This document shows positions 1 through 7,880 of a DNA stretch of 64,000 nucleotides, in pieces. The DNA lies in contig JBBECE010000024.1 in NCBI GenBank assembly GCA_040881985.1, positions 1 to 64,000 of the forward strand. Direction: 5' to 3'. The DNA is from JBBECE01 sp040881985. Its GTDB lineage: Bacteria > Pseudomonadota > Alphaproteobacteria > Rhizobiales > Devosiaceae. Under the pieces are notes generated by a model. That model was given only the letters and a program-made list of their open reading frames with translations. It searched no databases and was not told the origin of the DNA. How positions within the stretch are numbered: the stretch's first letter is position 1; every line of letters begins with the position of its first letter. Made by a program: the position numbers and the translations under genes.

Positions 1-128
1 TTCGACCCAAAGTATTCCATGGAAGTTGTCTCCCTTTTGCGCCCGCCGATCGGGCGATTTGGGGATCAATGTGGATGATGTCGGGCGCGCCGTCCTTTAG
101 GGGCGACTAAAAGTTCTAAAGCCGGGGC
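1..128. other. window edge, no gene identified
   Basis: One plus-strand frame is open from the window edge to a TAG at 98-100, but the roughly 30 residues it encodes match nothing I recognise. It could be the tail of a gene that starts outside the window or it could be non-coding. The neighbouring gene on the minus strand ends at 129. Confidence 0.3.
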
Positions 129-1664
129 CTATCCTTCGGGCATCCCCGCCGCGCGCAATCCCTCGACCAACAGCCGGTCGCGCGTCTGTGGCCGCGCGTC
201 GTCGCCCAGGAATCCCTCAATGGTCACGTCCGGCCATATCGAAATCGCGTTTTTCACCGCCGCCCGCGCTTCCTCGATTCGCCCCAAATGCGCGTAGCAA
301 GCCGCAGCGAGACAATGGGCGGAATAGGCCACAATCGGCGTCGCGAGCGCGCGTTCGGCCCAGGCAAGGGATTCTTCGACCCGGCCCGCCGAGATGTGCG
401 ACCGCGAAATACCGCGATAGGCCCAGAAGCAATCGGGCGAGCCGGGCGTCAGCCGCAGCGAACGCAGGTTGCACTCGATCGCTGCATCGTAGTCGCCCCG
501 ATGGTAGTTGGCGAAGGCGGCAGCGTTCAGGATCAACATGCTGTTCGGATTGAGCTCTCGCGCCTGGTTGATCATCGCGAAACCGCCGTCGCTGTCGCCG
601 ATGATGGTCATGCGAATGGCGCCTGCGACCATCAACACCATCGGGTCGTTGGGGTCGGCGGCGAGCGCGCGCGCAGACAGGCTGACCGCGAGCGCGGCAT
701 CGTCGACGCCGGGCGGAGCAACGCCTTTGAGGGTGAACCGAAACTCATGCATGGAAGCCGCCATCGCCAGCGCCGGCGCAAAGCCGGGCTCGAGTGCGAT
801 CGCCCGTTCGAGAACCCGCAGGACGGGACCATAGTCGTCGACGCGGGCAATGCGCTTGCCGTACACCATAGGGAGCGCCTGCAAATAGAGGTCGTAGGCG
901 TTGAGGTTTTCGGGCCGTTTGCGGCGCGCCCGCTCGATCTCGGCCTTGCGGATCTGCGGCTCGATCAAGCCGACGACGCTCTCGGTAATCCGGTCCTGGA
1001 AGTCGAGGACACCCTGAATCGTGCCGTCGACATTCTCGGCCCAGAGATGCTTGCCGTTGGCGCCGTCGATGAGCTGCGCGCTGACACGAATTCTTTCCCC
1101 GGTGCGCCGAACGCTGCCTTCGAGCACATAGCGAACCCCGAGCTCCTTCGCCACGAGACGGATGTCGACGGCCCGGTTCTTGTAGACGAAGGAGGATTGC
1201 CGGGCGACGACGGAGAAACTCTTAAACCGAGAAAAGGCGGTGATCATATCCTCGACCATGCCGTCGGCGAAATATTCCTGTTCCGGGTCGCCGCTCATGT
1301 TCACAAACGGCAGCACCGCGAACGAGGGCATGCCGGACAGCGTCGATGACCCGCCCGAATCGTGGAGCAGCCGGTAGCCGACGCGCGCGACCGTTGCGAT
1401 CCACTCCTGACCGTCCGGGCGGGTGCCAAGCACCTTCCGCAAATTCGCGATCTGGACGGCAAGATTGCCCTCCTCGACGAAAAGGCCCGGCCAGGCGCGC
1501 TCCATCAAGTCGGCCTTGGTGACGACCGCGCTGTCGGCGCCGAGCAGCGCCGCCAAAAGCGCGGTTGCACGGCCGCCCAGCGGGACGAGCGCCTCGCCCC
1601 GCCAGAGCGTGGCGCTGGCGGCGTCAAACACGAACGGGCCGAAGGCCAGGCTTTTGCCCTGCAT
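129..1664 (-). CDS. winged-helix regulator with TolB-like and TPR domains
   Basis: A 511-residue protein in three parts. Residues about 8-100 form an OmpR/CadC-type winged helix with the late GYRLL motif typical of trans_reg_C. Residues about 113-240 are the TolB/FlgO-like segment (SFAVLPFVNMSGDPEQEYFADG) that accompanies such regulators and bacterial class III cyclases. The rest, about 270-490, is helical with repeated TPR-like Leu/Ala spacing. Proteins of this build are presumed cytoplasmic transcription regulators, but ligand and targets are unknown. Unlike CadC there is no membrane segment between the DNA-binding and C-terminal parts. No cyclase catalytic domain is present. It is read divergently from a small membrane ORF and the SDR gene at 1.7-2.7 kb, which are possible targets only by position. 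Confidence 0.85.
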   Translation of the reverse strand: MQGKSLAFGPFVFDAASATLWRGEALVPLGGRATALLAALLGADSAVVTKADLMERAWPGLFVEEGNLAVQIANLRKVLGTRPDGQEWIATVARVGYRLLHDSGGSSTLSGMPSFAVLPFVNMSGDPEQEYFADGMVEDMITAFSRFKSFSVVARQSSFVYKNRAVDIRLVAKELGVRYVLEGSVRRTGERIRVSAQLIDGANGKHLWAENVDGTIQGVLDFQDRITESVVGLIEPQIRKAEIERARRKRPENLNAYDLYLQALPMVYGKRIARVDDYGPVLRVLERAIALEPGFAPALAMAASMHEFRFTLKGVAPPGVDDAALAVSLSARALAADPNDPMVLMVAGAIRMTIIGDSDGGFAMINQARELNPNSMLILNAAAFANYHRGDYDAAIECNLRSLRLTPGSPDCFWAYRGISRSHISAGRVEESLAWAERALATPIVAYSAHCLAAACYAHLGRIEEARAAVKNAISIWPDVTIEGFLGDDARPQTRDRLLVEGLRAAGMPEG

Positions 1665-1734
1665 TGGCGGATAATAGCGATTTTCAGGTGGAACGGAGAA
1701 GCGCTAAGGTTAGGGCCGAGGAAGGCTACCATTG

Positions 1735-1848
1735 ATGGCTCAACCCGGCATGTCCCGGCGAATGATCCGGTTCGTCGGCCTGTGGGCGGCCGGGGTAGCG
1801 GTGGTAGTTCTTGTCGGCGCCGCGATCAAGCTGGCGCTCGGGGCATGA
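1735..1848 (+). CDS. small single-pass membrane protein, hypothetical
   Basis: An ATG at 1735 lies nine bases after GAGGAAGG (1718-1725) and opens 37 codons ending in TGA at 1846-1848. The peptide starts with a basic stretch (MSRRMIRF) and continues into one hydrophobic helix (VGLWAAGVAVVVLVGAAI), so it would be an inner-membrane miniprotein with its N-terminus inside. Its end lies just before the likely start of the SDR gene, which suggests translational coupling. I do not recognise the family. A frameshift joining it to the SDR as a membrane anchor is an alternative. Confidence 0.5.
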   Translation: MAQPGMSRRMIRFVGLWAAGVAVVVLVGAAIKLALGA

Positions 1849-2728
1849 GGGGGCGGTCATCGCCGATCTCGACGGCAAGGTCTGCGTCATCACCGGGGCG
1901 ACCTCGGGGATCGGCAAGGAGACGGCGCGCGCCCTCGCCGAGAGCGGCGCGACTGTGGCGCTGATCGGCCGCAATCTCGAGAAGGCGCGCCGCACCCTCG
2001 AGGAACTCTCGAAGACGGCTAAGCATCCGCAGCGGCTGCGCTATTTCGGCGCCGACCTCGCCGACCTCGCCCAGGTGCGCAAGCTCGCCGAGACGCTCCA
2101 CCATGCCTACGACCGGATCGACGTGCTCGTCAACAATGCCGGGGCGATTCACTCGCGCCGGCACGTCACCGCCGATGAGTTCGAATTATCCTTCGGCGTC
2201 AACCATTTAGCGCATTTCCTGCTGACCGGGCTGGTTCTCGACCTCGTCAAAAAGGCCGCCCCGTCGCGGATCGTCAATCTCTCGTCCGGAGCGCATCTTA
2301 ACGGCCATATCGGCTTCGACGATTTGCAGTTCGCCCGCCGCTATTCGGGCTTCGCCGCTTACAGCCAGTCGAAGCTCGCCAATGTGCTGTTCACCCGCGA
2401 GCTGGCGCGCCGTCTGGCGGGCCAAGATATCGCGGTCAACGCGGTGCATCCCGGCTCGGTGCAGACCGGGTTCGCGCAGAATAATCGCAGTCCTTTCCAA
2501 TACTTGGTCTGGCTCATGGGGCCGTTGATGCTGACCCCGAAACAGGGCGCCGACACGGTCGTCTTTGCCGCCTCCGCCCCGGAAATGCAGGCCGTGACCG
2601 GCGAGTATCTCTACAAGCGCCAGCCCGCCCGCATGGCCGCCGAGGCGCGCGACGACGCGGTGGCCGCAAGGCTTTGGGATGTCAGCGAAAAATTGACCGG
2701 AGCGCCATTCGCGGCGGCCGGAATCTGA
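1811..2728 (+). CDS. short-chain dehydrogenase/reductase, retinol dehydrogenase-like
   Basis: Classical SDR fold. The NAD(P)-binding motif TGATSGIG is at the N-terminus, NNAG follows, and the catalytic YSQSK supplies Tyr and Lys with an upstream NLSSG serine. Sequence style (FELSFGVNHLAHFLLT, AVHPGSVQTG) fits the retinol dehydrogenase/WW-domain oxidoreductase-like group, whose bacterial substrates are mostly unknown. The only usual in-frame start is TTG at 1811, which has no ribosome binding site and adds 16 non-conserved residues. An ATC at 1859 lies eight bases after GAGG and would give the family-typical beginning M-A-D-L-D-G-K. I give the TTG coordinate but think 1859 is the real start. 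Confidence 0.88.
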   Translation: MSAPRSSWRSGHEGAVIADLDGKVCVITGATSGIGKETARALAESGATVALIGRNLEKARRTLEELSKTAKHPQRLRYFGADLADLAQVRKLAETLHHAYDRIDVLVNNAGAIHSRRHVTADEFELSFGVNHLAHFLLTGLVLDLVKKAAPSRIVNLSSGAHLNGHIGFDDLQFARRYSGFAAYSQSKLANVLFTRELARRLAGQDIAVNAVHPGSVQTGFAQNNRSPFQYLVWLMGPLMLTPKQGADTVVFAASAPEMQAVTGEYLYKRQPARMAAEARDDAVAARLWDVSEKLTGAPFAAAGI

Positions 2729-2730
2729 TT

Positions 2731-4641
2731 TCATCCGAAGAGGTGCCGGTAGAGTTCGTCGGCCAGTTCCTGAGGCCTCTTGACCGCCCCATGCAGCACG
2801 ATGTCGGGGCGCTCGGGCGCTTCAAAAGGCGAGTCTAAGCCGGTGAAATTCTTGATCTCTCCGCGCCGGGCGCGGGCGTAAAGACCCTTGGGGTCGCGCG
2901 CCTCGCAGACTTCGAGCGGCGTGTCGACATACGCCTCGACGAAGCGGATTTCCCCGGCGATTTCGCGGGCGATGCGGCGCTCGTTGCGGAACGGAGAGAT
3001 GAATGAAACCAATACGATAAGCCCGGCGTCCGCCATCAGGCGGGCGACTTCGGCGACGCGGCGGATGTTCTCGACGCGATCGTCGTCGGTGAAGCCGAGA
3101 TCCTTGTTGAGACCGTGACGAACGTTATCTCCATCAAGGACATAGGTGTGTTTGCCCTCGGCGGTGGCGCGCATTTCAATGAGGTTGGCGACGGTCGATT
3201 TGCCAGAACCGGAAAGGCCGGTAAACCAAACGATTTGAGGTACTTGGCCCTTCATCTCGGCGCGGACGGCGCGGTTCACGTCGAAAGTCTGGTAGGTCAG
3301 GTTCTGCCCACGGCGGAGGCCGAAATCGATCATCCCGGCCCCCAAAGTCACATTGGAAATCCGGTCTATCAGTATGAATCCACCGGTCTTTTCGTTCTCG
3401 GCATAGGGGTCGAAGGCGACGGGTTTGTCGGTGGCGATGGTGACGACACCGACCTCGTTGAGCTCGAGGTGGCGGGCCGGGGCCTGCTCAAGATTGTTGA
3501 TATTTATCCGGTACTTAAGGTTGGTCAGCGTGGCGGGAACCAGTTGCGTCCCGACGCGCAAAAGGTAGGAGCGGCCGGGGATCGCCGGCTCGTCATGCAT
3601 CCAGACCAGCCGCGCCTGGAATTGGTTAGAGAATTCAGGGACTTCGCCGGGCCGGCAGAGCACGTCGCCGCGAGAGATGTCGAGCTCGCGATCGAGCACC
3701 AGGGTGACCGCTTCACCGGCGAACGAATGCTCAATTCGACGTTCGTATGCATGTATTCCATGAACTTCTGCCATCTTTCGCGAGGAGGCGACCATGATCT
3801 CGTCGCCGACCGAGATATCCCCGGTCGCGACCGTTCCGGAAAAACCGCGAAACTCGTGATTGGGGCGGTTGACCCATTGCACCGGGAACCGAAACGGCGC
3901 TGACGCGTTTTCCTTCGCGACGTCGATGTCCTCAAGGTACGGCAACAATGCCGGTCCTTGATACCAGGGCGTGTTCGCGGAGCGGGCGACGACATTGTCG
4001 CCCTTGAGCGCCGAGACCGGAATCGCCTGCAGCGTTTTGAAGCCGAGCCCTTTGGCGAATTCGCGATAGTCCGCCTCGATGCGCGCGAAGACCTCGCGGT
4101 CGTAACCGACAAGGTCGATTTTGTTGACGACGAGGGCGACGTGCTTCACCCCGAGAAGCGAGAGGATGAAGGAGTGCCGCCGCGTCTGGGTGAGCACGCC
4201 TTTCCGCGCATCGATGAGCACAACCGCCAGCTCGGCGCCAGAGGCGCCGGTTGCCATGTTGCGGGTGTATTGCTCATGGCCCGGCGTATCGGCGACGATG
4301 AATTTACGCTTCGGCGTCGCAAAGAAACGATAGGCGACATCGATGGTGATGCCCTGCTCGCGCTCGGCGGTCAGCCCGTCGACGAGCAGCGAGAAATCGA
4401 GCCCCTCCTCGCTGGTGATGCGGTTGCGGCTCTCATGCCTGAGGGAAGCCAACTGGTCGTCGTGGATGAGCTGGCTGTCATAGAGCAGCCGCCCGATCAG
4501 CGTCGACTTGCCGTCGTCGACCGACCCGCAGGTGAGAAAACGCAAAAGGCTCTTGTGGGTTTGCGCTTCGAGCCAGGCGGCGATGTCGGATTCGGGCGAT
4601 GGCGAGGCATCGACGTTGCCGGGTTTCAGGGTGTTGTGCAT
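2731..4641 (-). CDS. cysN/cysC: bifunctional sulfate adenylyltransferase subunit 1 / APS kinase
   Basis: A 636-residue fusion of CysN and CysC. The N-terminal GTPase half has the P-loop GSVDDGKST (residues 39-47), the DTPGHEQY switch motif and NKIDLV for guanine recognition. The elongation-factor-like beta-barrel domains follow. The C-terminal ~170 residues are an APS kinase with its own P-loop GLSGSGKST and the DGDNVRHGLN motif. With CysD it makes APS from ATP and sulfate, driven by GTP hydrolysis, and then phosphorylates APS to PAPS. It lies downstream of cysD with a 66-bp gap occupied by a palindromic repeat. This fusion is common in rhizobia, as in NodQ. The start ATG agrees with homologues. 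Confidence 0.97.
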   Translation of the reverse strand: MHNTLKPGNVDASPSPESDIAAWLEAQTHKSLLRFLTCGSVDDGKSTLIGRLLYDSQLIHDDQLASLRHESRNRITSEEGLDFSLLVDGLTAEREQGITIDVAYRFFATPKRKFIVADTPGHEQYTRNMATGASGAELAVVLIDARKGVLTQTRRHSFILSLLGVKHVALVVNKIDLVGYDREVFARIEADYREFAKGLGFKTLQAIPVSALKGDNVVARSANTPWYQGPALLPYLEDIDVAKENASAPFRFPVQWVNRPNHEFRGFSGTVATGDISVGDEIMVASSRKMAEVHGIHAYERRIEHSFAGEAVTLVLDRELDISRGDVLCRPGEVPEFSNQFQARLVWMHDEPAIPGRSYLLRVGTQLVPATLTNLKYRININNLEQAPARHLELNEVGVVTIATDKPVAFDPYAENEKTGGFILIDRISNVTLGAGMIDFGLRRGQNLTYQTFDVNRAVRAEMKGQVPQIVWFTGLSGSGKSTVANLIEMRATAEGKHTYVLDGDNVRHGLNKDLGFTDDDRVENIRRVAEVARLMADAGLIVLVSFISPFRNERRIAREIAGEIRFVEAYVDTPLEVCEARDPKGLYARARRGEIKNFTGLDSPFEAPERPDIVLHGAVKRPQELADELYRHLFG

Positions 4642-4660
4642 GGGCGCTTTTTTGGTAGTC

Positions 4661-4708
4661 GCGTTCCCGAACCGGAAAACCGGTTCCCACTTTTCCCGGG
4701 AACGCTCC
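4661..4708. repeat. rhizobial-type palindromic repeat in the cysD-cysN gap
   Basis: The gap between cysD and cysN is filled by an interrupted palindrome: GCGTTCCCG at its left end pairs with CGGGAACGC at its right end, and an inner GAACCGG pairs with CCGGTTC. The core (AACCGGTTCCCACTTTT-like) is the familiar dispersed palindrome of Hyphomicrobiales genomes. In the mRNA it would form a hairpin between the two cistrons, possibly lowering cysN expression relative to cysD or stabilising the upstream message. Confidence 0.7.
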
Positions 4709-5625
4709 TAAAAATACCCCTCCTGCTTTTTCTTCTCCATCGAGCCGGCCTGGTCGGCATCGATCAGCCGGCCCTGGCGTTCGGAGGTGCGGGCCTCGTT
4801 CATCTCCATGATGATTTCGGGGAACGTCGCCGCGGTCGAGCGGATGGCGCCGGTGAGCGGATAACAGCCAAGCGTGCGAAAGCGCACCATTTCCTCGCGC
4901 TCCGTCTCGCCCGGCGCCAGCGGCAGCCGGCCGTCGTCGACCATGACGAGGGTGCCGGCGCGCTCGACCACCGGCCGCCTCGCGGCGAAGTAGAGCGGCA
5001 CGATCGGGATGCGCTCGAGATAGATGTAGGTCCAGATATCGAGCTCGGTCCAATTGGAGAGCGGGAAGACCCGCATCGATTCTCCGGGCGCGAGGCGGGT
5101 GTTGTAGAGCCGCCAGAGTTCGGGGCGCTGATTTTTGGGGTCCCAGGCGTGGGTGGCGTTGCGGTGCGAGAAGATGCGCTCCTTGGCGCGGGATTTCTCT
5201 TCGTCGCGGCGGGCCCCGCCGATCGCGGCGTCGAACCTGCCGGCGTCGAGCGCCTGCCGCAGCGCCTGGGTTTTCATCACATCGGTGTAACGCGCCGAGC
5301 CGTGATCGAAGGGGTTGATGTTGTCGCGCAAGCCGTCGGGATTGGTGTGGACGATGAGGTCGAGGCCAAGTTCGAGCGCCGTCTGGTCGCGGAAGGCGAT
5401 CATCTCGCGGAACTTCCAGCCCGTATCGATATGCAAGACCGGGAAGGGAATGCGCCCGGGGTGGAACGCCTTCTGCGCCAGGCGCAGCAGCACCGAGGAA
5501 TCCTTGCCGATCGAATACATCAGCACCGGCCGCTCGAAAGCGGCGGCGACCTCGCGCAAAATCTCGATGCTTTCGGCTTCCAGCGCTTGCAGATGCGAAA
5601 GCGCCTCGGCCCGCTTCGCGCTCAT
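4708..5625 (-). CDS. cysD: sulfate adenylyltransferase subunit 2
   Basis: A 305-residue PP-loop ATP pyrophosphatase-family protein, the catalytic small subunit of ATP sulfurylase. The PP-loop SIGKDS is at residues 38-43, and the family motifs HIDTGWKF, GGARRDEEKSRAKER and FPLSNWTELDIW are all present, as is the C-terminal QAGSMEKKKQEGYF. The open frame continues 24 codons upstream to 5697, but the ATG at 5623-5625 gives the family-typical N-terminus. It works as a complex with CysN, encoded just downstream on the same strand. The later sulfate-reduction genes (cysH, cysI) are not in this window. Confidence 0.97.
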   Translation of the reverse strand: MSAKRAEALSHLQALEAESIEILREVAAAFERPVLMYSIGKDSSVLLRLAQKAFHPGRIPFPVLHIDTGWKFREMIAFRDQTALELGLDLIVHTNPDGLRDNINPFDHGSARYTDVMKTQALRQALDAGRFDAAIGGARRDEEKSRAKERIFSHRNATHAWDPKNQRPELWRLYNTRLAPGESMRVFPLSNWTELDIWTYIYLERIPIVPLYFAARRPVVERAGTLVMVDDGRLPLAPGETEREEMVRFRTLGCYPLTGAIRSTAATFPEIIMEMNEARTSERQGRLIDADQAGSMEKKKQEGYF

Positions 5626-6010
5626 CGCGTAGCCCCGTGGAAAAGTGGCCTTCAGATACGCTGGCGCGGGGCCGCGGGCAAGGTGGCAGAACCCCATTCG
5701 CGCCGGCTGCTTAACGGGATTGCGTGGCTAAGTGTCTCGGCTGGCTAGGTATTTGTCGCCGGGGCGTTTGGGGGAAACCGCATGCGGGGAAGCGCGTCGA
5801 GAGAGAAAAGTATTTCAGCGGGTGCGGGGAGGTTGCGGGCGCACTGACCAATATTCGGTAGTGTCTCACTTTGAAATGTTCCCGGCTTGACACGGCGATT
5901 ATGCCTTCGACCAACGAGGTCCGGGATCGCGATATCTTGAGCCGATGAACAGAACGGGCGTACTCGTCGCCATTGCTGGCGGACTCATCTAACGTCCGAC
6001 AATTCGTTGC
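5626..6010. other. intergenic region upstream of cysD with a truncated ORF remnant
   Basis: This 385-bp gap separates cysD from the lyase-like gene, both on the minus strand. It should carry the cysD promoter, though I could not pick out a convincing one. On the plus strand, 5945-5992 reads MNRTGVLVAIAGGLI followed by TAA. That looks like the first residues of a membrane protein, possibly the PAP2 family in which MNRTG starts occur, cut short by decay. A GTGTC...GACAC pair flanks 5861-5893 and could be an old insertion sequence end, but that is a guess. Confidence 0.3.
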
Positions 6011-7423
6011 TCAGCGATCCGGATTAGCGGAATTGTAAATACAGCCGAGGCCGAATCCGAAATCGGTGTCGGACGTTGCCGATCGCGCGGCAACAGGCAC
6101 AAGTTCACGCAGCCTCCGGGCCTCGTCGCGCTGGGGATAGCGATAGGGGTAGATGTGCAGCCAGCTTCCGGCGAAGTTTTCGTCCGGCCAACCCTCGAAA
6201 TTCCACTCCTGCGTACCGCTATATTGCGCATTGTGGGCCGCTTTTGCCCAAGGATCGATGCTTGCGGGATCTTCGATTGCGTCGAGCAACAAGGCGACGG
6301 CGCTGTGCAGGTGCTCTTCAAACTGTTCCGAGACCGGCAGCCCGGCCGCGCGAATCAGTTCCAGCGAGACGACAATTTCGCCGATCGAAGTGTACTGGTA
6401 CCACATCGCCCGATCGCCGCGCGTTGTCCGGTCTTCGATCGAGCCGTCGGCGTTGACCAGTTCCTCCATTCCCGCCTGGAGGCGTTCGAGCTTGGCGACG
6501 GCGGCGGCCGTGCGGTCACTGAAGAGATCGTTGACAATGCCTGGCCAGTACCAGCCCATATTGAGACCGAAATAAACGTCGCCAGGACGCTTCAGCCGCT
6601 CGCCGATCGCGCTGATCCAGCTGGCAATATCGGCGTGCTGGGCGGCACGTGCTTCGGGCTCGAAGGCCGCCAGCGCAATCAAGTAAGCTCGGATCATCCC
6701 GACCGCATGAAAGGTGGCAAACGTCGCATCCTTCATGCTCGAGAGGTCGCTGCCGTCCGGCACCGTCCACTCCCTGCATGAACCGGTGTCTATCAGGTTG
6801 CCGTCCGACCGCACGCAGCTGGCCGTGTCGAGGAATGCGCGGCCCTTCGCCCATTTCTGCAGCAGATCGAGGAGTTGCCCCTTGGCGTCAGCGTCGTCGG
6901 CGGCGAGCGCCAAGGCCGCATGTGCGGAGAACCCCGCAGCAAATTCCTCCGCGTCGAGCGCGCCTGGCACGCGCTCAACGTCGCCGAGCATACGAGACGT
7001 GAACCCTTCGATCTTCTGCACGGGTTCGATGTTTCCAAGGTCCGCAATCGACCCTGTCCCGGTCTCGCAAAAGCCGGCGCGCCGCTGGGGATCGGCGGCA
7101 GCGAAATCGAGCAAGACGTCTTTGGGCAGGATGAATGCGGCAGGCGAACGCAGAATGGCGCTTGTATCGCTGGACGCGAATCCTTGCACTGCCGCGCACC
7201 ATTCTCCGGCGGTTTCAGTTGAAAGGTCAGGCAGGTTCAGTCCGGCATCGCTGCGGAACTGGGTGGCTGCACCGATCGTGCGGCCCCCAAGCGCGCCGTC
7301 GACCGGCCCCGGTGAGTAGCCGAGGGCGGCCAGTTCTTCTTGCACGCATAAGACGGAGGCCGTTGCGGGCACTGAAGACAAGCCCAGGAAAAGTGCGGGC
7401 AAGAAGAACGTGAACAATTTCAA
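6011..7423 (-). CDS. secreted peptidoglycan-binding, alginate lyase-like protein
   Basis: A signal peptide (KLFTFFLPALFLGLSSVPATA) leads into a short PG_binding_1-like repeat (EELAALGYSPGPVDGALGGRT). The remaining ~370 residues resemble the alpha/alpha toroid of AlgL-type alginate lyases: a (N)xxxxWYWPG stretch and DGS...RGDRAMWYQYTS, which lines up with AlgL's DGS...RGxRALxYQNYA and keeps the Arg and Tyr. The catalytic His that AlgL carries in NNHxYW is not there; this protein reads LNMGWYW. It may be an inactive or altered polysaccharide-binding protein of the periplasm. I chose TTG at 7421-7423 because it gives a clean signal peptide, although a TTG at 7489 is also open. Confidence 0.6.
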   Translation of the reverse strand: MKLFTFFLPALFLGLSSVPATASVLCVQEELAALGYSPGPVDGALGGRTIGAATQFRSDAGLNLPDLSTETAGEWCAAVQGFASSDTSAILRSPAAFILPKDVLLDFAAADPQRRAGFCETGTGSIADLGNIEPVQKIEGFTSRMLGDVERVPGALDAEEFAAGFSAHAALALAADDADAKGQLLDLLQKWAKGRAFLDTASCVRSDGNLIDTGSCREWTVPDGSDLSSMKDATFATFHAVGMIRAYLIALAAFEPEARAAQHADIASWISAIGERLKRPGDVYFGLNMGWYWPGIVNDLFSDRTAAAVAKLERLQAGMEELVNADGSIEDRTTRGDRAMWYQYTSIGEIVVSLELIRAAGLPVSEQFEEHLHSAVALLLDAIEDPASIDPWAKAAHNAQYSGTQEWNFEGWPDENFAGSWLHIYPYRYPQRDEARRLRELVPVAARSATSDTDFGFGLGCIYNSANPDR

Positions 7424-7587
7424 GGGATTCTGCCGTTCGCCCTCCCCGGTGAACGGGTCAAAAATCCCACACGGTCGGTGCGGAGTCAACGCTCGCTAGC
7501 ACGAGGCACCGGGGCGGCACCCTCAAAATTGGGTGTGGACTCCGAACGCAGGAAACAATTTCAGACGGGAGCGCCAATTCCTTGTTT

Positions 7588-7705
7588 GCGTCATGGCCCG
7601 ACTTGATCGGGCCATCCAGCGCGCCGCGGCACCGGCGCAGACGGCTCCCTCGGCGCGCCGGACAGCGCGCCGCTGGATCACCCGGTCAAGCCGGGTGATG
7701 AGGAA
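7588..7705. repeat. rhizobial REP-like palindromic element
   Basis: Two hairpins face each other upstream of cysK. The left one is TGGCCCGACTTGATCGGGCCA, the right one CATCACCCGGCTTGACCGGGTGATCC when read on the minus strand, and GGCGCGCC/GCGCGC-rich sequence lies between them. The right arm (ATCACCCGGTCAAGCCGGGTGAT) is a known type of dispersed repeat in Bradyrhizobium-related genomes. It fills about a third of the 391-bp gap (7490-7880), in which I see no gene. Confidence 0.7.
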
Positions 7706-7880
7706 GGGGTGGTATGCGCAAATCAGGGGGAAGAAGGCGAAAATCCCGCGCATCGCCCCGTTCACCACGCGGCGCTTTCGTACTTTTCCCTGGGCGGGAA
7801 ATGCTCTTTCGTTTGGCGGACGCGGGCTTGAGCGCCCCTCTGCGCGCCGGTACGATTGCCAACGAAGGGCTCGACGATCG

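Noticed and set aside
3958..5748. 596-codon open frame on the plus strand across cysN and cysD
   Set aside because: It is antisense to two clear genes and has no recognisable domain; long shadow frames are normal at this GC content.
5711..5914. 67-codon minus-strand frame upstream of cysD
   Set aside because: No ribosome binding site, no domain and a composition unlike coding sequence.
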